Source: Flavobacteriales bacterium
Lineage (GTDB): Bacteria > Bacteroidota > Bacteroidia > Flavobacteriales_F > PHOS-HE28
DNA length: 64,000 nt
Reading direction: 5' to 3'
NCBI GenBank assembly: GCA_020635695.1
Contig: JACJZH010000006.1
Coordinates: forward strand, 1 to 64,000
Positions 57,742 to 64,000 of this stretch are shown piece after piece. Under the pieces are notes generated by a model. It was given only the letters and a program-made list of their open reading frames with translations. It was not told where the DNA came from and did no database searches. Position 1 is the stretch's first letter. Each line of letters starts with the position of its first letter. The translations under genes were made by a program, and so were the position numbers.

Positions 57742-58623
57742 ATGGGCACGTTGGTCTACTACCTCACCCTGCCGCTGATCTACGGCATCTCCCTGCTGCC
57801 CTTCCCCCTGCTCTACCTGCTCTCGGACGGGATCTACGTGATGATCTACCACGTGTTCGGGTACCGGAAGCAGGTGGTCTGGAGCAACCTGAGGAACAGT
57901 TTCCCGGAGAAGAGCGAGGCGGAACTGAAGGGGATCATGCGGCGCTTCTACCGCTGGTTCTGCGACCTGATGCTGGAGACCCTGAAGACCCTGACCGTGT
58001 CACCGGCCACCGTCCGCCGGCGCTTCGAGTTCCACGGGCAGGAGCTGCTCCGGGAATACGCCAGGCAGGGTCAGAGCGTGATCCTCGTGCTGGGGCATTA
58101 CGGCAACTGGGAATTGGCAGGGGCCCGCTACAGCCAGGAGAAGGACCTGCCGCAGCTGTACGTGATCTACCACCCGCTGCACAACAAGCACTTCGACCGG
58201 CTCCTGCACCACATGCGCACCCGCTCGGGCACCCGCCTGTACACGATGCGGGAGACCAGCAAGGCCATGCTGCGCGACCGGCACCTGAACACGGCCACGG
58301 CCTTCATCGCCGACCAGACCCCCTCCCCGGAGCGGGCCTGGTGGACCACCTTCCTGGGCCAGGAAACACCGGTGTTCCTGGGTACCGAGGGGCTTTCCAA
58401 GAAACTGGGCTATCCGGTGGTGTACATCGCCATGGAACGCCCGCGACGCGGGCATTACCGGATGACCATGGAGCTGCTGGTGGCGGATCCTTCGAACACC
58501 GTGGAGGGCGAGATCACCGAGATCCATACCCGCCGACTTGAAGCAGATATCCGCCGAAGTCCCGAAATTTGGCTCTGGACCCATCGGCGCTGGAAACACC
58601 GCAGGCCGGTGAGCGTTGCATAA
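57742..58623 (+). CDS. LpxL/HtrB-type lysophospholipid acyltransferase
   Basis: A 293-residue inner-membrane acyltransferase of the lipid A late-acylation (LpxL/LpxM) family. N-terminal helices (YYLTLPLIYGISLLPFPLLYL), then the catalytic Hx4E as LGHYGNWELAG (His119, Glu124). Further conserved parts are TAFIADQTPSPE and VYIAMERPRRGHYRM. It transfers a secondary acyl chain from acyl-ACP to a lipid A precursor. A desaturase gene follows after three bases, so the two are probably co-transcribed. Confidence 0.88.
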   Translation: MGTLVYYLTLPLIYGISLLPFPLLYLLSDGIYVMIYHVFGYRKQVVWSNLRNSFPEKSEAELKGIMRRFYRWFCDLMLETLKTLTVSPATVRRRFEFHGQELLREYARQGQSVILVLGHYGNWELAGARYSQEKDLPQLYVIYHPLHNKHFDRLLHHMRTRSGTRLYTMRETSKAMLRDRHLNTATAFIADQTPSPERAWWTTFLGQETPVFLGTEGLSKKLGYPVVYIAMERPRRGHYRMTMELLVADPSNTVEGEITEIHTRRLEADIRRSPEIWLWTHRRWKHRRPVSVA

Positions 58624-58626
58624 GTG

Positions 58627-59613
58627 ATGCGTTCAGAGAAGGAACTCATACTGGCCACGAAGCCCTTCGCGCGGGAGGTCCGCTGGAAGAGCTGGTGGCA
58701 CCTCTTCAGCACCGGGGTGGTGCTCGGAGGGGCCTACTTCGTCATTTTCTGGCCCACCACGCCGCTCTGGGCCAAAGTGGTCTGCAGCGTGCTGGCCGGG
58801 CTCACCATCGCCCGGATGTTCATCATCTACCACGACCACCAGCACAAGGCCATCCTGCAGGGGTCGAAGTTCGCCGATGCGGTGATGACGCTGTGGGGCC
58901 TCTTCATCCTGGCGCCCACCAGCATCTGGAAGCGATCCCACGACCATCACCACAAGCACAACTCCAAGCTGTACACCAGCAGCATCGGCTCCTACCCCAT
59001 CGTGACCCGGGAGAAGTACCTGACCATGGGCCGTGGGGAGCGTGCCGTGTACAACTTCACCCGGCATCCGCTCACCATCGCCTTCGGCTACCTGTTCGTG
59101 TTCATCTACGGCATGTGCGTGCGCAGCTACATGAACAATCCGGACAAGCACAAGGACTCCCTGCTGGCACTGATCCTGCACGTGGTGATGGGCACGGCCA
59201 TCGTGCTCCTGCTGGGCTGGACGGCCTTCTGGCTGGGCTTCGTGGTGCCGGCCTTCATCGCGCTCGGCCTGGGCGCCTACCTGTTCTACGCGCAGCACAA
59301 CTTCCCCACGGCCACCTTTGCGGACAAGGACGGGTGGAGCTACGTGAACGCGGCCCTGGGCAGCAGCAGCTACATGAAGATGAGCCAGGTGATGCACTGG
59401 TTCACCGGGAACATCGGTTATCACCACATCCACCACCTCAACGCACGGATCCCCTTCTACCGGCTGCCGGAGGCCTTCGAGGCCATACCCGAGCTGCAGG
59501 AGGCGAAGACCACCTCGCTGATGCCGGGAGAGATCGTGCGTTGCCTGCGCCTGAAGGTGTGGGACCCCCAATTGGGCCGCATGATCGGCCGGCGGGAGCT
59601 GACCACCGGCTGA
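58627..59613 (+). CDS. Membrane fatty-acid desaturase
   Basis: A 328-residue integral-membrane di-iron enzyme. The three histidine boxes are YHDHQH, HDHHHKH and (after AQHNFP) GYHHIHHL, the standard acyl desaturase/hydroxylase layout, with about four helices between. Start at ATG 58627 rather than GTG 58624. It follows the LpxL-type gene by three bases, hinting that it acts on envelope acyl chains; phospholipid desaturation is equally possible. Strong hairpin downstream at 59621-59644. Confidence 0.9.
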   Translation: MRSEKELILATKPFAREVRWKSWWHLFSTGVVLGGAYFVIFWPTTPLWAKVVCSVLAGLTIARMFIIYHDHQHKAILQGSKFADAVMTLWGLFILAPTSIWKRSHDHHHKHNSKLYTSSIGSYPIVTREKYLTMGRGERAVYNFTRHPLTIAFGYLFVFIYGMCVRSYMNNPDKHKDSLLALILHVVMGTAIVLLLGWTAFWLGFVVPAFIALGLGAYLFYAQHNFPTATFADKDGWSYVNAALGSSSYMKMSQVMHWFTGNIGYHHIHHLNARIPFYRLPEAFEAIPELQEAKTTSLMPGEIVRCLRLKVWDPQLGRMIGRRELTTG

Positions 59614-59620
59614 AACACGA

Positions 59621-59644
59621 AAGCCCCGGCCAAGGCCGGGGCTT
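59621..59644 (+). terminator. Hairpin terminator after the desaturase gene
   Basis: Arms aagccccggcc/ggccggggctt (11 bp, 2-base loop) start seven bases after the stop. A T-rich tail is short (tt). Also at the right place to stop transcripts of the convergent 56-residue gene. Confidence 0.7.
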
Positions 59645-59663
59645 CACGTGAGCAGGGTCCCGA

Positions 59664-59834
59664 TCAGTTCAGGACCAGTTCGATGTTCCCCACCACGGGG
59701 TGTTTCTCCACTTTCAGTGAGCGGCTGTAGCTCAGGATGTTCCGGATCGAGGAGGAGCGCGGTCCGGGTTGGAGGTCGAAGGTGTGGCGGGGGGTGCGGC
59801 GCATGGAACGACCGCTGCGGGTAATGTGGGTCAT
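59664..59834 (-). CDS. Small conserved-looking protein after the sigma-factor gene
   Basis: A 56-residue protein from the ATG at 59834. The C-terminal half (SIRNILSYSRSLKVEKHPVV then ELVLN) resembles a short protein family commonly encoded next to a sigma factor in Flavobacteriia (recalled pattern NILNYSK...VLN). The longer upstream frame is not credible. Function unknown; it is separated from the sigma gene by a terminator. Confidence 0.6.
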   Translation of the reverse strand: MTHITRSGRSMRRTPRHTFDLQPGPRSSSIRNILSYSRSLKVEKHPVVGNIELVLN

Positions 59835-59902
59835 GCAGTGATGGTTTTCATCCGTGTTCCGCCATTGAACGACCACTCCCTGCCCCGTATTGCACGACCC
59901 TG

Positions 59903-59935
59903 AAAAAAAGAGCGCCGGCTTACGGGCCGGCGCTC
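59903..59935 (-). terminator. Rho-independent terminator after the sigma-factor gene
   Basis: On the minus strand a 10-bp stem (gagcgccggc/gccggcgctc, 6-base loop) is followed directly by seven T residues. It begins 25 bases after the sigma-factor stop. The clearest intrinsic terminator in the window. Confidence 0.85.
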
Positions 59936-59959
59936 GTGGACGATCCACCTGCGGTGCTC

Positions 59960-60547
59960 CTAGGCGCGCTCCAAGTGGATGTCGTGCTTCTTGATCAGCT
60001 TGCGCATGTTGATGAGCGCGTAGCGCATGCGGCCGAGGGCCGTGTTGATGCTGACGTCCGTGTGGGCGGCGATCTCCTTGAAGCTCATGCCCAGGTAGGT
60101 GCGCATCACCACCACCTCGCGCTGCTCCTCGGGCAGGTGGTCGATCAACTTGCGCACGTCCGCGTCGATCTGAACGTCCACCATGCGCTGCTCCACGTTG
60201 CGGTCCGGCTGGGCCACCGTGGCGAACACATCATGGTCGTCGTTGCTCCGGACCAGGGGCATCTTCTTCTGCCGCCGGAAATGATCGATCACCAGGTTGT
60301 GCGCGATGCGCATGACCCAGGGAAGGAACTTGCCCTCCTCGTTGTACTTGCCGGTCTTGAGCGTGTGCACCACCTTGATGAAGGTCTCCTGGAAGAGGTC
60401 CTCCGTGACCTCCCGGTCCTTCACCATGAGGTAGATGTGGCTCCACACCTTGCGCTTGTGGCGGGTGAGGAGGATCTCGAACGCATGCTCGTTACCGTCC
60501 AGATAATGACGTACGAGCTCCTGGTCTGTGAGCACCTTTGATAGCAT
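59960..60547 (-). CDS. ECF-type RNA polymerase sigma factor
   Basis: A 195-residue sigma-70-family protein with region 2 (LFQETFIKVVHTLKTGKYNEEGKFLPWVMRIAHNLVIDHFRR) and region 4 (LIDHLPEEQREVVVMRTYLGMSFKEIAAHTDVSINTALGRMRYA), no region 1 or 3. No anti-sigma gene adjoins it. A TATCTTTG -7 box with a TTG 21 bases upstream lies 178 bases before the ATG, giving a long leader; AAGGGAAGG just before the ATG is an exceptional Shine-Dalgarno-like sequence for this genome. Confidence 0.92.
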   Translation of the reverse strand: MLSKVLTDQELVRHYLDGNEHAFEILLTRHKRKVWSHIYLMVKDREVTEDLFQETFIKVVHTLKTGKYNEEGKFLPWVMRIAHNLVIDHFRRQKKMPLVRSNDDHDVFATVAQPDRNVEQRMVDVQIDADVRKLIDHLPEEQREVVVMRTYLGMSFKEIAAHTDVSINTALGRMRYALINMRKLIKKHDIHLERA

Positions 60548-60725
60548 GGCCTTCCCTTTTGGTCCGTAAAGCGGATCGTGTTCCGAGGGTAGAGGTCTAT
60601 GCTATGCGGTGCGTTTTGATGGGCGGACGGGGTCCGCGGGTTCGAGGTATGGACGTTCCCTGGGTCGTTAACGTTGCCTTGGAGGCCGATGTTGTGCCGG
60701 GCATGAAATTTCCCGGGAACAGTTC

Positions 60726-60757
60726 CAAAGATAGTGCGGGCGGCCAGGGCCGCGCAA
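60726..60757 (-). promoter_or_regulatory. Promoter TTG-N21-TATCTTTG for the sigma-factor gene
   Basis: -7 TATCTTTG (60726-60733) is a full consensus match, with TTG at 60755-60757 exactly 21 bases away on the minus strand. It overlaps the start region of uvrA. The implied leader to the ATG at 60547 is about 170 bases, unlike nearly all other genes here. Confidence 0.5.
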
Positions 60758-60761
60758 GCCG

Positions 60762-63665
60762 ATGCCTAACTTCGCGCCGCCTTTGCCTGACCGTGTGAAC
60801 ACCCCGAACGCCGCCGGCACCGCCGAGCGACCGGCCCGCGTGGGCGACCGCCGCCTGATCCGCGTCCAGGGCGCCCGGGTGCACAACCTGAAGAACATCG
60901 ATGTCGACATCCCACGGGGAAAGCTCGTGGTGGTGACCGGCCTCAGCGGCAGCGGCAAGAGCAGCCTGGCCTTCGACACCCTCTACGCGGAGGGGCAGCG
61001 CCGCTACGTCGAGAGCCTCTCCAGCTACGCCCGGCAGTTCATGGGACGGCTGGAGAAGCCCGATGTGGACCGCATCCTGGGCATCAGCCCGGCCATCGCC
61101 ATCGAGCAGAAGGTGATGACCAGCAACCCGCGGAGCACCGTGGGCACCAGCACCGAGGTCTACGACCACCTGAAGCTGCTCTTCGCCCGGGTGGGACGCA
61201 CCTTCTCCCCCGTCAGCGGCAAGGAGGTGAAGCGCCACACCGTGGAGGACGTGGTGGAAGGGTTCCGGTCCTTCCCCGCCGACAGTGCCGTGCTGGTGAT
61301 GGCCCCGGTGCACGTACCCGAAGGCCGTGATGTGGCCACCCACCTCGACGTGCTCCAGCAGCAGGGCTTCGCCCGGGTGCATGACGGGGACACCGTGCTC
61401 CGCATCGACGAACTGCTGGAAGGTGGCGAACTGCCCGATGGTCCGCTGCATCTGGTGGTGGACCGCCTCCGTGCCACGCCGGACGATGAGGAGACGGAGA
61501 GCCGGCTCGCCGATTCCGCGGAGGCCGCCTTCTTCGAGGGGCTGGGCGAACTGGTACTGCTGGGCGAGGACGCGAAGGGCAAACCCCGTTCCTTGACGTT
61601 CAGCGACCGATTTGAAAAGGACGGGATCTCGTTCGAGGAACCCTCGCCCAACCTGTTCAGCTTCAACGACCCCGTGGGCGCCTGCCCCCGCTGCGAAGGC
61701 TACGGGTCCGTCATCGGCATCGACCCGGACCTGGTGGTGCCTGACAAGGGCCTGAGCGTGTACGACGATTGCGTCGCTCCCTGGCGGGGTGAAAAGCTCT
61801 CGGAGTGGAAACGACAGTTCATCAGCGGTGCGGAAGGGCACGACTTCCCCATCCATCGCCCCTACCGCGACCTGACCCCTGAACAACGTGACCTGCTCTG
61901 GAAGGGGGCCCGCGGCCTGAAGGGGATCGACCGCTTCTTCAAGTACGTGGAGGAGAAGAGCTACAAGATCCAGTACCGCGTGCTGGCGAGCCGCTACCGG
62001 GGCAAGACCACCTGTCCGGACTGCGGCGGAGGGCGCCTCCGGCCCGAGGCAGGGTATGTGAAGGTCGCCGGTACCGCGATCACCGAACTGGTGCACCTGC
62101 CCATTGACCGGTGCCTGGACTTCTTCGAGCAGCTTTCCCTGGACGAGCACGATGCCCGGATCGCGGACCGCCTGCTGAAGGAGGTCCGGAACCGCCTGCG
62201 CTACCTGGTGGACGTGGGCGTGGGCTACCTGACCCTGGACCGCCGCAGCAACACCCTGAGCGGCGGTGAGACCCAGCGCATCGACCTGGCCACCAGCCTG
62301 GGCAGCAGCCTGGTGGGCAGCATGTACATCCTGGACGAGCCCAGCATCGGCCTGCACCCCCGCGACACCCAACGCCTGATCGGCGTGCTGGAACGCCTGC
62401 GCGACCTGGGCAACACCGTGGTGGTGGTGGAGCACGAGGAGGAGATCATGCGCGCGGCCGACCACATCATCGACATGGGGCCGGAGGCCGGATCGCATGG
62501 TGGCGAGGTCGTCTTCACGGGCACGCATGCCGAACTGATGGAGGCCGACAGCCTCACGGCCAAGTACCTGACAGGCCGCCTGGAGATCCCGGTACCGAAG
62601 CAGCGCCGCAAGGTGAAGGACCGCATCGTGCTGAAGGGCGCGCGGGAGCACAACCTCAAGGGCATCGACGTCGCCTTCCCGCTGAACATGCTCACGGTGG
62701 TGAGCGGCGTGAGCGGATCCGGCAAGACCACCCTGGTGAAGCGCATCCTGTACCCCGCCCTGCGCCGGGAGCTGGAGGGCTTCAGCGAACGTCCCGGTGA
62801 GCATGGCGGCCTGGAGGGCGACCTGAAGCGCATCGCCGCGGTGGAACTCGTGGACCAGAACCCGATCGGGCGCTCGTCGCGGAGCAATCCGGTGACCTAC
62901 GTGAAGGCCTACGACGATATCCGCCAGCTGTACAGCGACCAGGAGCTGGCCAAGGTGCGCGGCTACAAGCCCAGCTACTTCTCCTTCAACGTGGACGGCG
63001 GGCGCTGCGAGGTGTGCCAGGGCGAGGGCCAGGTGCACATCGAAATGCAGTTCATGGCCGACATCAGCCTGCGTTGCGATGCCTGCCACGGACGGCGGTT
63101 CAAGGAGGAGATCCTCGACGTCAAGTTCGCGGGCCTGGACATCGCCGAACTGCTGGACCTGACCGTGGACGATGCCCTGGAGCTCTTCCGGCAGCATGCC
63201 GATGACCAGACCGCTTGCCGGCGCATCGTGCAGAAACTGGAGCCCCTGAGCAACACGGGCCTGGGCTATGTGAAGCTGGGGCAGAGCAGCAGCACCCTGT
63301 CTGGTGGAGAAGCCCAGCGCATCAAGCTCTCCTCCTTCCTGACCAAGGGCCAGGACGAGAAGCCCACGCTCTTCATCTTCGACGAACCCACCACCGGGCT
63401 CCACTTCCACGACATCGCCAAGTTGCTGCACGCCTTCGAGGCGCTGATCGCGAACGGCCACAGCGTGCTGGTGATCGAGCACGACATGGACGTGATCAAG
63501 TGCGCGGACCACCTGATCGACCTGGGCCCGGAAGGAGGCGATGCCGGAGGCGAAGTGCTCTACGCCGGTGCACCCGAAGGCTTGTTGGACCTGAAGGTCG
63601 GCCATACGGTGGCCGCGTTGAAGACCAAACTGGCCCAAGTCCACCGGGCACCTTCCGCCTCCTAG
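60762..63665 (+). CDS. uvrA: Excinuclease ABC subunit A
   Basis: A 967-residue nucleotide-excision-repair ATPase that scans DNA for damage with UvrB. Two ABC modules: Walker A GLSGSGKSS (residues 60-68) and GVSGSGKTT (about 647-655), signatures LSGGETQRI and LSGGEAQRI, Walker B residues in ILDEPSIGLH and IFDEPTTGLH. The C-terminal zinc module CEVCQGEG...CDACHG is complete. The first zinc module has only its second Cys pair (GACPRCEGYG); the first pair is replaced by SDRFEKDGISFEE, as I recall for Bacteroidota UvrA. ATG at 60762 is likely; a GTG at 60795 is the alternative. Confidence 0.96.
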   Translation: MPNFAPPLPDRVNTPNAAGTAERPARVGDRRLIRVQGARVHNLKNIDVDIPRGKLVVVTGLSGSGKSSLAFDTLYAEGQRRYVESLSSYARQFMGRLEKPDVDRILGISPAIAIEQKVMTSNPRSTVGTSTEVYDHLKLLFARVGRTFSPVSGKEVKRHTVEDVVEGFRSFPADSAVLVMAPVHVPEGRDVATHLDVLQQQGFARVHDGDTVLRIDELLEGGELPDGPLHLVVDRLRATPDDEETESRLADSAEAAFFEGLGELVLLGEDAKGKPRSLTFSDRFEKDGISFEEPSPNLFSFNDPVGACPRCEGYGSVIGIDPDLVVPDKGLSVYDDCVAPWRGEKLSEWKRQFISGAEGHDFPIHRPYRDLTPEQRDLLWKGARGLKGIDRFFKYVEEKSYKIQYRVLASRYRGKTTCPDCGGGRLRPEAGYVKVAGTAITELVHLPIDRCLDFFEQLSLDEHDARIADRLLKEVRNRLRYLVDVGVGYLTLDRRSNTLSGGETQRIDLATSLGSSLVGSMYILDEPSIGLHPRDTQRLIGVLERLRDLGNTVVVVEHEEEIMRAADHIIDMGPEAGSHGGEVVFTGTHAELMEADSLTAKYLTGRLEIPVPKQRRKVKDRIVLKGAREHNLKGIDVAFPLNMLTVVSGVSGSGKTTLVKRILYPALRRELEGFSERPGEHGGLEGDLKRIAAVELVDQNPIGRSSRSNPVTYVKAYDDIRQLYSDQELAKVRGYKPSYFSFNVDGGRCEVCQGEGQVHIEMQFMADISLRCDACHGRRFKEEILDVKFAGLDIAELLDLTVDDALELFRQHADDQTACRRIVQKLEPLSNTGLGYVKLGQSSSTLSGGEAQRIKLSSFLTKGQDEKPTLFIFDEPTTGLHFHDIAKLLHAFEALIANGHSVLVIEHDMDVIKCADHLIDLGPEGGDAGGEVLYAGAPEGLLDLKVGHTVAALKTKLAQVHRAPSAS

Positions 63666-63763
63666 GCCCGGCCCAGGGCACGCTCCCGATCCGCTCCCAG
63701 GATGATGATGGTCATCGTCCGGGTCGATCGGTATCGGCATATTCCGGGTATCAATTCCCTGTC

Positions 63764-64000
63764 ATGAGCACGACCACCCTGAAACGAGACCCCCTGTTCG
63801 AAAAGCTGATGGCCAAAGGCACCGGAAAGTGCCTGACGATCCTGATGGCCACTCATCGTACCGCACCGGACAACGCCCAGGACGCCATCCGACTGAAGGA
63901 CCTCGCCCGCGAGGCCGAACAGCGGCTGCTGGAGCTTGGCAGCAAACGGGAGATGGGACCCTGGCTGGAGCGGCTCGAGGCCGTTCAGCAGGAGATCGAC
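63764..64000 (+). CDS. baeRF-like protein, N-terminal fragment (runs off the window)
   Basis: Open from the ATG at 63764 to the window edge, 79 residues. The block LMATHRTAPDNAQDAIRLKDLAREAEQRLLELG matches the N-terminal domain pattern of bacterial archaeo-eukaryotic release-factor-like (baeRF) proteins, where the typical form is xTHRxxxxxxQDxIRxKNLxxxAExRL. Such proteins are linked to ribosome rescue or biotic conflict by genome context studies. Family assignment from this fragment is tentative. Confidence 0.55.
   Translation, partial: MSTTTLKRDPLFEKLMAKGTGKCLTILMATHRTAPDNAQDAIRLKDLAREAEQRLLELGSKREMGPWLERLEAVQQEID

Noticed and set aside
60597..63740. Very long minus-strand open frame (1047 codons) over uvrA
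   Set aside because: Exact antisense of uvrA; high-G+C codon bias opens the opposite strand. Its translation is rich in Ala, Gly, His and Val and has no family features.
1..64000. tRNA, rRNA or insertion-sequence genes
   Set aside because: No cloverleaf-like, rRNA core or transposase sequence could be recognised by eye; covariance searches were not possible.

Overview
This is ordinary chromosome from a G+C-rich Bacteroidota, most likely a Flavobacteriales-like lineage from an environmental or wastewater setting (inference). Supporting evidence: three proteins end in type A, and one in type B, type IX secretion (T9SS) sorting domains; there is a TonB-dependent receptor with a carboxypeptidase-regulatory domain; LytS/LytTR signalling, DUF6090, DUF349, DUF6702 and DUF6265 families are present; Shine-Dalgarno sequences are generally absent; and many genes have a Bacteroidota-type -7 box (TAnnTTTG) a few bases before the start codon. 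No rRNA, tRNA, CRISPR array, transposase, integrase or phage gene was seen.

Layout. 0-16 kb: mostly secreted or lipoprotein genes (beta-propeller and T9SS cargo, a MopE-type metal-binding protein with a thioredoxin-like insert, a very large SBBP/PKD protein), with a ChaN-like protein and the dipeptidase PepD between them. 16.2-20.1 kb: six genes in a row, every junction an ATGA overlap: five DUF6090 membrane paralogues and a 48-residue single-span protein. This is the best candidate for an undescribed system. 20-25 kb: MFS transporter, serine hydrolase, ClbS/DfsB protein, MORN-like protein, a hydrolase fused to a Kazal inhibitor domain, and a small tail-anchored-like protein. 25-32 kb: TonB receptor divergent from a LytS-type kinase and LytTR regulator, then a monooxygenase-like protein, an enoyl-CoA hydratase and a SpoIIE phosphatase. 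32.5-37.3 kb: DUF349 protein, thioesterase, DUF6265 lipoprotein, CotH-like protein, MscL. 37.4-40.9 kb: FecCD/FecE-type importer divergent from a TPR/CsgG-like lipoprotein and a DoxX-like protein.

40.9-45.4 kb: kdnB and kdnA, the two enzymes that turn Kdo into its 8-amino form, separated by a T9SS protein gene and tandem repeats. 45.5-49 kb: outer-membrane barrel, SUI1 factor, YdeI-like protein and unknowns. 49-54 kb: fused 2-oxoacid dehydrogenase E1, then an LTA-synthase-type phosphotransferase translationally coupled to a diacylglycerol-kinase-like enzyme. 54-60.5 kb: M1 peptidase, DUF6702, endonuclease III, LpxL-type acyltransferase, desaturase, a 56-residue protein and an ECF-like sigma factor. 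60.7-64 kb: uvrA and the start of a baeRF-like gene.

Common themes are envelope building (Kdo8N, lipid A acylation, phosphoglycerol transfer, desaturation) and secretion of large surface proteins. Non-coding sequence is rich in repeats: heptanucleotide arrays upstream of three genes, 50-bp and 8-bp tandem repeats before kdnB, and several dispersed hairpin repeats.
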